DNA of 64,000 nt from an uncultured Woeseiaceae bacterium (lineage in GTDB: Bacteria; Pseudomonadota; Gammaproteobacteria; Steroidobacterales; Woeseiaceae): the NCBI GenBank assembly GCA_945787845.1, contig CALZJH010000004.1, positions 62,001 to 126,000 of the forward strand, given 5' to 3'. The translations under genes were made by a program, and so were the position numbers. The notes beneath the pieces are model-generated. The model was given only the letters and a program-made list of their open reading frames with translations. It had not been told where the DNA came from and did no database searches. Shown here piece by piece: positions 57,917 to 64,000 of the stretch (its first letter is position 1; each line of letters opens with the position of its first letter).

Positions 57917-58645
57917 ATGAACTCGACAGTGCAAGTGATCACGTGGCAGGGGCTGGCTCTGGCCTTTGTACCAACCCTCATTGTATTAGCCATCATGTGG
58001 CGGTGGACCGCGGGCGTCGGCACGGGAATCTACGCCACGTTTCGTATGCTGGCACAGCTGCTGCTCATCGGTTATGTGCTCGTCTATATTTTTGATACGG
58101 GTCGGCCGAGCGTCGTACTGGCGGTCCTGGGGTTCATGCTCGTCGTTTCAAGCTGGATATCTATTCGCCCGCTGCAGGGAAAATCGCGTCGCCTTTATCG
58201 GAACGCATTTCTCTCGATTTCGCTAAGCGGCGTTCTGACCCTTGCCCTGGTCAGCCAGTCAGTTATCGGTGTTGAGCCATGGTTCAACCCGCGGTACCTG
58301 ATTCCCCTCGCGGGGATGATTTTTGCAGGTGCGATGACGACGGTCAGCCTGGCGGGTGAAAGGGCGTATGCGGAAGCGTCAAGAGGAGTAAGCTATACAG
58401 AGGCTCGACGGATTGCTATGCAGGCCGCATTGATTCCCATGGTCAATTCGCTGCTGGCGGTGGGTCTCGTGTCTCTGCCGGGAATGATGACCGGGCAGAT
58501 CCTGTCCGGCGTATCGCCAGTGGTCGCGGCCAAGTACCAGATCGTCGTTATGTCGATGCTGTTTGGGGTCACAGGAATGTCGGCCGCGATGTTCCTGTAC
58601 CTGGAAAGAACGGAGCTCCGGAAAAAGGCTAAATCCCCGCAATAA
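57917..58645 (+). CDS. FetB-like ABC permease (UPF0014), without adjacent ATPase
   Basis: A 242-residue membrane protein with about seven helices of the UPF0014/FetB family, which with the ATPase FetA forms an iron exporter in E. coli. MAGMIFAGAMTTVSLAGERA-type sequence near 132-151, and LPGMMTGQILSGVSP near 194-208, are diagnostic. The ATG at 57917 is used; an earlier in-frame start at 57863 lacks support. No ATPase gene is adjacent, unlike the usual fetAB pair. Confidence 0.85.
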   Translation: MNSTVQVITWQGLALAFVPTLIVLAIMWRWTAGVGTGIYATFRMLAQLLLIGYVLVYIFDTGRPSVVLAVLGFMLVVSSWISIRPLQGKSRRLYRNAFLSISLSGVLTLALVSQSVIGVEPWFNPRYLIPLAGMIFAGAMTTVSLAGERAYAEASRGVSYTEARRIAMQAALIPMVNSLLAVGLVSLPGMMTGQILSGVSPVVAAKYQIVVMSMLFGVTGMSAAMFLYLERTELRKKAKSPQ

Positions 58646-58714
58646 AAGAAGATTTCTCGTCCATTTGGTCTATTCTGAGAGTAGTCCCGATGATCCGGCA
58701 AAAGCAGAAGAAGA

Positions 58715-60982
58715 ATGGATTTGACGCGGCAGGACAGGTATTGGCTGGGCGATTTCGAGATCGACCCTTCTGGACACTCGATAACAGGCCCGGCGGGATC
58801 CAAGACGGTGCGCGCATCGTCCATGGAAATATTGTGCTTGCTCGCATCGCAGCCTACCCGGTACCACGACGCGGGGGAGTTGCTTAACAGTATTTTCCCA
58901 GCGTCCGGTGAACCGCATGGTTTGCTGACCGCGTGTATTGACGAACTGCGTGACAGCTTTGGTGACTCCCGGTCTCCATTCCGGTTTATCGGATATGACC
59001 CGGAGCGCGGGTATCGCCTGCTCGTATCACCTCGTCAACACGTTGCTCGCAGTGGTGAAATGACCGACTGGTTCGGCGAACTCAAGAGGCGGCGGGTCTT
59101 CCGGGTCGTTGGCGCGTATGCGGTTTCGGCGTGGCTCATCCTGCAGGTTGTCGACGTGGTAACCGGCGCCTTGCCCGTCCCGGACTGGACCCTGACCGCG
59201 GCCACGGTGGCTCTTGCAACAGGCTTTCCGGTCTCGGCCCTGCTGGCCTGGATCTACCAGATCACGCCGCAGGGCGTCGTCGCGGAGGCGCGTGTGGGCC
59301 ACCTGACGATGGACCGGTCGCGCCTCGTACACTACCTGGACCTCATGATCATCGGTGCGCTGCTGATTGCCGTGGCATTTCTCTCCTACGGCCATGTCTT
59401 CCCGGTCCTGCAGCGCGGTGAAGAAGTCAGGGTCGCGGTGCTGCCGTTCGAGAACCTGAGCGGCGAGTCGAGTGATGCTTACCTGAGTGAGGGCATTGCC
59501 GACGACATTCGGTCGCGGCTGTACGATCTTCCGCAGGTGCTGGTGGCTGCGCGTTCCTCGTCGCGATCCCTGTCCAATCGCGGTTTCGACATCAGGGCGA
59601 TTGGCGAGCGGCTCGGTGTCCAGCATATCCTGGAAGGGACTCTTCGGCGGGTGGACGACCGGATTCGACTCAGCGTGAGGCTGGTGGATGTCGAAAGCGG
59701 CTTCAATCGTTGGGACAAGACTTACGATACGCGCATCCAGGACGTCCTCGCGGTGCAGAACCGGATCTCGCTGATCGTTGCGAGCGAGCTCAGGGTGGTA
59801 CTGACCACGGACGTGCGCAAGATGCTTGCCGAGAATGCGACGGACGATCCTGTTGCCTACGAACTGTATCTGCAGGCGCGCAATTACCTCGATCGTCCGC
59901 GTGAAGAAGGCAACCTTTTGATGGCCGCGGACTATTTCGAACAGGCGATCGACAGGGACCCGAACATGGCGCTGAGTTACGCGGGGCTCTGCGAGACGCT
60001 CATCGCGCGCTACCGGGACTCGGGCGATACGGCATTAGTGCAACCGGCCGAGCGCAATTGCGACAAGGCGTTGTCACTCGATATTCGCCTGGCCGAAGTC
60101 CACACGGCACTCGGCGGGCTGTACGCGATTGGCGGAGACCTCGGCGGCGCCGAGAAGTCCTTCAATGCCGCAATCGCGCTCGACCCCCGCGCCGTTGATG
60201 CCCGTGCGGGCCTGGGAGGTATCTACGAGCAGCAGGGTCGTATCGAGGATGCCGAGGCGCAATTCATCCTGGCCATCGAATTGTTGCCAGCGAACTGGTA
60301 TGGCTACAGCGAGTTTGGCCGCTTTCTGATTCGCCAACAGCGATTCGAGGAAGCAATCGCCAATTACGAGCGCGCCGTGGAACTCGCGCCCGGCAATTCG
60401 AACGGCTACAACAATCTCGGTGTTATCTACTACTACCTGGGTGATTACCAGCAGGCTGCGGACAATTACCGCCGTTCGCTGGAAATCGATCCCGACGGGT
60501 CCGCCTTTTCCAACACCGGAACCTTGTATTACTTTGCCGGGGATTTCGCGGCGGCTGAAGAAATGTTTCTGAAAGCGGCGGAACAGAAGCCAACCGACTA
60601 CCGCATATGGGGCAACCTTGGTGACGCGCAGCGCTTTACGGGCGTATCCGACGAGAGCGTTCGGGCCTCGTACGAGCGTGCCGTCGAGCTCGCAAACCTG
60701 CGCCTCGAAGTCAATCCACGGGACAAGGAAACGCTGCTTAACCTGGCCTGGTATTACGCCAATCTCGGCCAGTTTGTGGCCGCGCGCCGCACGCTCGAGT
60801 CGGCCGCTCCGGGCGCCGTGTCGGACCCCGGACAGGTGTACGTCATTGCACTGGTGAACGCAGTTCTCGGTGACACGGAGACAGCGTTACGCGCACGCAA
60901 CAGAGCCGCAACTTTGGGATTTCCTCAGGCGATGATCGACGCAACGCCTGAGTTTGCTGACTTGTCAGCCAACGAATCGTAG
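58715..60982 (+). CDS. Winged-helix, membrane-anchored FlgO/TPR regulator
   Basis: A 755-residue protein. Residues about 8-105 form an OmpR/PhoB-type winged helix (SMEILCLLASQPTRYHDAGELL, then ending FIGYDPERGYRLL). A segment DWFGELKRRRVFRVVGAYAVSAW (about 112-134) and two or three membrane helices follow (about 125-145, 155-180, 205-225). Then comes a FlgO-like domain (VAVLPFENLSGESSDAYLSEG onward, about 242-370) and at least eight TPRs to the end. The layout resembles CadC-type membrane regulators with a sensor on the far side. It precedes a tail-anchored protein by 14 bases; the ligand is unknown. Confidence 0.82.
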   Translation: MDLTRQDRYWLGDFEIDPSGHSITGPAGSKTVRASSMEILCLLASQPTRYHDAGELLNSIFPASGEPHGLLTACIDELRDSFGDSRSPFRFIGYDPERGYRLLVSPRQHVARSGEMTDWFGELKRRRVFRVVGAYAVSAWLILQVVDVVTGALPVPDWTLTAATVALATGFPVSALLAWIYQITPQGVVAEARVGHLTMDRSRLVHYLDLMIIGALLIAVAFLSYGHVFPVLQRGEEVRVAVLPFENLSGESSDAYLSEGIADDIRSRLYDLPQVLVAARSSSRSLSNRGFDIRAIGERLGVQHILEGTLRRVDDRIRLSVRLVDVESGFNRWDKTYDTRIQDVLAVQNRISLIVASELRVVLTTDVRKMLAENATDDPVAYELYLQARNYLDRPREEGNLLMAADYFEQAIDRDPNMALSYAGLCETLIARYRDSGDTALVQPAERNCDKALSLDIRLAEVHTALGGLYAIGGDLGGAEKSFNAAIALDPRAVDARAGLGGIYEQQGRIEDAEAQFILAIELLPANWYGYSEFGRFLIRQQRFEEAIANYERAVELAPGNSNGYNNLGVIYYYLGDYQQAADNYRRSLEIDPDGSAFSNTGTLYYFAGDFAAAEEMFLKAAEQKPTDYRIWGNLGDAQRFTGVSDESVRASYERAVELANLRLEVNPRDKETLLNLAWYYANLGQFVAARRTLESAAPGAVSDPGQVYVIALVNAVLGDTETALRARNRAATLGFPQAMIDATPEFADLSANES

Positions 60983-60996
60983 CAAGGGAGACATCC

Positions 60997-61488
60997 ATGC
61001 CATATACCCAGGTCAATATCGATACGCTGCAATGCGGCAACGACAAGCTGATCACGGTCAACAAGCACGTCGTCAAGGTCCTGCAAAAGGGGGATCAAAT
61101 CAAGTTCCACAACATGCTCGACGGCAATGTGGAGGCAACCATTCGTTTCTACCCGCTTGATAGCAAGGGCAATGGCGAAATCGGCGGTTTTTGTACCGAA
61201 ATGTCCGGGCTCGCGCTAACGGTACCGGGTTCCGGTACCCCCACGGTTTGTACAACTGACGCCGAGGGAGACTTCGCCTATGAAATAGAAGCATCGCCCA
61301 GTCACAAACCACTCGATCCGGTCATTATCATCGACCCGAGTTTTTCGCTGCAGAGGCATATGCCTGATATACCCGATGGGCCGCCTCTCGATTTGGGATT
61401 GTTCGGCGGGGCGAGCCTGCTGGCGATGTCCGCTCCGTTATTCCTTGGTGGTCTGCTCGGAATTGTGTTGGGCAGATACATGCGCTGA
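60997..61488 (+). CDS. Tail-anchored protein of unknown family
   Basis: A 163-residue protein with no N-terminal signal but one C-terminal hydrophobic helix (about 134-158, SLLAMSAPLFLGGLLGIVLGR) preceded by a glycine-rich linker, so it is probably inserted by its tail. The first 110 residues are beta-rich, with GDQIKFHNM resembling the opening of cupredoxin-like folds and three cysteines (C13, C66, C85), but no copper ligands are recognisable. It starts 14 bases after the TPR regulator with AAGGGAG as site and is likely its operon partner. Confidence 0.7.
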   Translation: MPYTQVNIDTLQCGNDKLITVNKHVVKVLQKGDQIKFHNMLDGNVEATIRFYPLDSKGNGEIGGFCTEMSGLALTVPGSGTPTVCTTDAEGDFAYEIEASPSHKPLDPVIIIDPSFSLQRHMPDIPDGPPLDLGLFGGASLLAMSAPLFLGGLLGIVLGRYMR

Positions 61489-61508
61489 CCCTTTGCCGAA
61501 AACCTGGC

Positions 61509-61539
61509 TTGACAGTAGAACTGCGTATATCGACATAAC
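61509..61539 (+). promoter_or_regulatory. Possible promoter for the FG-GAP gene
   Basis: A perfect TTGACA (61509-61514) and CATAAC (61534-61539) at a 19-base spacing, 47 bases upstream of the ATG at 61586. The spacing is long, so this is tentative. Confidence 0.4.
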
Positions 61540-61585
61540 GTTTTGAGGAATACCCTGACCCCCGAGTACACGAGGAGGTCGACTG

Positions 61586-63334
61586 ATGTTTACGCAACAC
61601 GCACACCTCGCTACATCTCGGGCTTGGTGGTATTCCGCTCTGCTCATACTGGTTCCCCTGGTGGCATCAGCACAATTGCAGGAGCTCAAGCTGTCCGCCG
61701 ACGATGCAACCGGCGAGGATCATTACGGACGTACGATGGCGATGTCGGGAGACCGACTGGCCATTGGTGCAATGACAACAAACAACGGTAACGGTGCCGT
61801 CTATATTTATGACCGGTCGGGTGATGACTGGCTGCTCGACGAAAAAATTGACGGCCTCGGGCGGCCGAATTTCGGACGTTCGATCGGAATTGACGGCGAC
61901 TACCTGGTCGTCGCGCTGTGCAAAATGGCCAGCGGAGGAATTTGCCAGCCAGCCGAATCGGGCCTCGGCATTGTTTATTTCTATGACAGGGAGGCGACGG
62001 GCTGGGTCCTCAGGAACGAGTTCAATAACAATCGCGACGCATTTGGAACGTCTGCTGCCTTGTCGGGCGATCTTGCGGTAATCGGCGCTGATGGCGATGA
62101 CGATGTTACGACCGATGCCGGAGCGGCCTATATCTACCGGCGTACCGGTGACAACTGGACCCAGGAAGCCAAACTCACGCCCAGCGACGGCGCCAGTGGG
62201 GACAATTTCGCGTACTCGTCGGCAATCTCGGGAAACTACGTGCTGATAGGCGCGTGGAACGCGCTCGATAGCCAGGGTGCCGCCTACATCTTCGAATATC
62301 AGGATGGCAGCTGGGTCGAGGCAGCGAAGCTTGTAGCCGATGATGGTGCTGCGGGCGACCAGTTCGGTTCGTGGTTCCTCGACATCGAGGGTGACTATGC
62401 TGTTGTCGGCGCCCTGAACGACGATGACCTCGCGACCAACGCCGGATCGGCCTACATTTTCCATCGCGGCACCGATGGTGCCTGGTCCCAGCAGGCAAAA
62501 CTGTTGCCGAGCAATGGGGTTGCCAACGACCAGTTCGGTACCTCCGCCGCAATCAGCGGAGACTTCGCGCTGATCGGTTCGTTTGACGGTGCATATGCCT
62601 ACTTGTTCAAACGGGACGGCGAGGTCTGGACGGAGCAGTACATCATCACGTCCAGCGACTACGAGGATGGTGACGATTTTGCCTACGCCCTGGCGATGGA
62701 CGGAGCCTACGCCGCCATCGGCTCGGACGATGACAAGATCGGCGGACTGGAAACGGGTTCGGCGTACGTCTATTGGGGCTATGTGGAGGGCACACAAGGG
62801 CTCTCGGTGTCGAACATACCCGGCCAGACGATATCTCTGGGCGAAACCTTCGATTCAATCGCGCTCGACGACTACGTGTCTCACGATGTTTATCTGGATG
62901 AAGAAATTACCTGGATAGCGTCGGGAAACGTTGGCCTCGAGGTGACGATCGATGCCGAGAGGCTGGCCACCGTCACAGCGTTCGACGGCTGGACCGGATC
63001 CGAGGTCGTGACGTTCGAGGCAACCTCGCCGGACAGCCAGGTGGATTCCGATGACGCGACCTTTACGGTCGACGACCCCACGGCCGTGGCGCCGAGCAAC
63101 CTCAGCGTTGCATTTGTCGGGACCGTCGCCACGCTGACCTGGGACGGCAGCGCAACCGACATTTCCTGCACGTCGTTGACGGACGTCATTTCGGGCGATT
63201 CTTACGTGATCACGTTCCCCGACGATGTCGCCTACATGGTGCCGCAGGAGTGCACGGTTTCGAATGCAATCGGCTCGTCCGAATCCTCCGGGCGGTTTGG
63301 CTGCCGCAACGCATCAACCTGTATCTCACCCTAG
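61586..63334 (+). CDS. Exported FG-GAP repeat protein
   Basis: A 582-residue secreted protein with a strong GAGGAGG ribosome binding site eight bases before its ATG. The signal peptide spans about 1-29 (cleavage SA-QLQ). Then seven FG-GAP beta-propeller repeats of about 48 residues follow (blocks such as FGTSAALSGDLAVIGADGDD and FAYSSAISGNYVLIGAWN), i.e. one seven-bladed propeller over about 35-395. A Cadherin/Ig-like tail (400-582) has two cysteine pairs near the end. Probably a surface or extracellular binding protein. A perfect stem-loop lies 15 bases after the stop. Confidence 0.82.
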   Translation: MFTQHAHLATSRAWWYSALLILVPLVASAQLQELKLSADDATGEDHYGRTMAMSGDRLAIGAMTTNNGNGAVYIYDRSGDDWLLDEKIDGLGRPNFGRSIGIDGDYLVVALCKMASGGICQPAESGLGIVYFYDREATGWVLRNEFNNNRDAFGTSAALSGDLAVIGADGDDDVTTDAGAAYIYRRTGDNWTQEAKLTPSDGASGDNFAYSSAISGNYVLIGAWNALDSQGAAYIFEYQDGSWVEAAKLVADDGAAGDQFGSWFLDIEGDYAVVGALNDDDLATNAGSAYIFHRGTDGAWSQQAKLLPSNGVANDQFGTSAAISGDFALIGSFDGAYAYLFKRDGEVWTEQYIITSSDYEDGDDFAYALAMDGAYAAIGSDDDKIGGLETGSAYVYWGYVEGTQGLSVSNIPGQTISLGETFDSIALDDYVSHDVYLDEEITWIASGNVGLEVTIDAERLATVTAFDGWTGSEVVTFEATSPDSQVDSDDATFTVDDPTAVAPSNLSVAFVGTVATLTWDGSATDISCTSLTDVISGDSYVITFPDDVAYMVPQECTVSNAIGSSESSGRFGCRNASTCISP

Positions 63335-63348
63335 GATCGACAGAACAC

Positions 63349-63368
63349 AGGCCCCCGCGAGGGGGCCT
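63349..63368 (+). terminator. Stem-loop after the FG-GAP gene
   Basis: AGGCCCCC pairs with GGGGGCCT (eight base pairs) around a GCGA tetraloop, 15 bases after the stop. There is no run of T, but the hairpin is stable and may terminate transcription or protect the mRNA 3-prime end. Confidence 0.5.
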
Positions 63369-63392
63369 ACTTCAGGCGACACCGGTTTTGTT

Positions 63393-63422
63393 TGCACACA
63401 ACCGGCTGTGTGGGACTAGAAT
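63393..63422 (+). promoter_or_regulatory. Promoter with dyad ahead of the copper ATPase gene
   Basis: TTGCAC (63393-63398), an 18-base spacer and TAGAAT (63417-63422), 40 bases before the ATG at 63462. A dyad CACACA-N6-TGTGTG (63395-63412) lies between the hexamers, where MerR-type regulators such as CueR bind, but the sequence is not the CueR consensus. Confidence 0.45.
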
Positions 63423-63461
63423 GCTCGCTGTTGAAGCGATTCCCCGCTGAGGAATTTGGAC

Positions 63462-64000
63462 ATGAACACCATTCGCCTGTCGCTGTCCGGCATGAGCTGC
63501 GCTGGCTGCGTCTCCCGTGTCGAGACAGCTCTGAACGACGTAGCCGGAGTGATCTCGGCCAGCGTCAACTTTGCGGAGCACACGGCGACGATTCAGGGCG
63601 ATGTGCCTGTCGCCAGGCTGATCGATGCTGTCGGCAACACCGGGTACGGTGCAGCCGAACTTAAGGGTGTCGAGGACGAAGGCGAGAAAGAGGCGGCCGA
63701 AATGGCCCACTATCGGAAGCTGCTGCAGAAGGCGGCGGTTGCGGCGGCGATTGGCGTGCCGCTTTTTGTTCTTGGCATGGGCGGCCTGCTTCCCAGCCTG
63801 GACACTGACGGCGGACGCCTGTTCTGGTTCATTGTTGGCGGTTTGACCCTTGGGGTCCTGGTGTACTCGGGCGGGCATTTCTTTACCGGTGCCTGGAAGT
63901 CGGCACGTCACCACAATGCCAATATGGATACGCTCATCGCGCTCGGAACAGGCACGGCGTGGATATTCTCCATGGTCATTATCGCGTGGCCGGACTGGGT
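63462..64000 (+). CDS. copA: Heavy-metal-translocating P-type ATPase, copper type (partial)
   Basis: The first 179 residues of a P1B ATPase that runs off the right edge. An N-terminal HMA metal-binding domain carries GMSCAGC at 10-16. It is followed by a charged linker and membrane helices (about 88-106, 121-139, then 160 onward), with YSGGHFFTGAWKSARHHNANMDTLIALG near 136-163, the conserved start of the transmembrane core in copper ATPases. The CPC motif and the phosphorylation site are outside the window, so the metal is inferred from the HMA and this block. The start has a weak GAGGAA site nearby. Confidence 0.85.
   Translation, partial: MNTIRLSLSGMSCAGCVSRVETALNDVAGVISASVNFAEHTATIQGDVPVARLIDAVGNTGYGAAELKGVEDEGEKEAAEMAHYRKLLQKAAVAAAIGVPLFVLGMGGLLPSLDTDGGRLFWFIVGGLTLGVLVYSGGHFFTGAWKSARHHNANMDTLIALGTGTAWIFSMVIIAWPDW

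Noticed and set aside
61667..62797. 376-codon open frame on the minus strand
   Set aside because: Lies opposite the FG-GAP gene; its apparent repeats mirror the propeller repeats of the sense strand.
63395..63412. CueR box before the copper ATPase
   Set aside because: Position fits but the half-sites CACACA/TGTGTG are not the CCTTCC/GGAAGG type, so it is reported only as an unassigned dyad.

Overview
The window reads as chromosomal core DNA of a free-living gammaproteobacterium. It is GC-rich and tightly packed, and its gene orders are those of the class: queG/nnr-tsaE-amiC-mutL-miaA-hfq-hflX-hflK-hflC-DUF2065-purA, pcnB-folK-panB-panC, pepA-holC-valS divergent from lptFG, and purM-purN near hda. 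A GlyGly-CTERM surface protein, a membrane-bound FlgO/TPR regulator and the choice-of-anchor B protein suggest a marine lineage in or near Chromatiales/Woeseiales. That placement is inference; no rRNA gene is present.

Layout. 1-2.0 kb (minus): purM-purN and the start of a lipoprotein hydrolase that runs off the left edge. 2.0-5.4 kb (plus): DUF2066, a CDP-alcohol phosphatidyltransferase, an AI-2E/PerM protein and hda. 5.4-7.7 kb: wrbA and arsC, a DUF4398 lipoprotein, acylphosphatase and a lytic transglycosylase. 7.8-14.2 kb: proS, divergent from a PSD-like protein, family-4 UDG, rimI, prfC and an Atg22-like MFS. 14.2-18.1 kb (minus): moxR-DUF58-tgpA. 18.2-25.1 kb: pepA-holC-valS against lptF-lptG. 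25.1-28.8 kb: RDD protein, Tat-type aldo/keto reductase with a nucleotide-carrier-like MFS, MAPEG, and a secreted orphan. 28.8-30.3 kb: a possible gene remnant, a TlpA-like thioredoxin, a small membrane protein, a run of hairpins and tRNA-Glu(CUC). 30.3-34.5 kb: pcnB-folK-dNK-panB-panC. 34.5-37.5 kb (minus): queG-ppk2-GGDEF. 37.5-48.9 kb: the nnr-to-purA block. 48.9-64 kb is the accessory part: GlyGly-CTERM protein, patatin, OPT transporter, a degenerate NERD protein, a DUF2799 lipoprotein behind two CRP-type boxes, NnrU, an orphan FetB-like permease, the winged-helix/FlgO/TPR protein with a tail-anchored protein, an FG-GAP protein, and the start of a copper P-type ATPase.

How the genes work together. 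Most encode housekeeping steps: purine synthesis (purM, purN, purA), pantothenate and folate (panB, panC, folK), tRNA charging and modification (proS, valS, miaA, queG, tsaE), RNA and protein quality control (hfq, pcnB, hflXKC), replication and repair (hda, holC, mutL, udg) and envelope assembly (lptFG, amidase, lytic transglycosylase).

I see no CRISPR array, prophage, insertion sequence, rRNA or obvious defence island, and no clear candidate for an entirely new multi-gene system. The more unusual signals are a phosphatidylserine-decarboxylase-like protein without its pyruvoyl serine, a DUF2065 gene whose only full-length start is ATA, three CRP-type palindromes, a long inverted repeat reaching into the tRNA-Glu CCA end, four hairpins in a row, and a hairpin covering a ribosome binding site. 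No stretch over 300 bases lacks a gene; the largest gaps (28793-29053, 29897-30052, 30128-30278, 55877-56102) are described in the entries.
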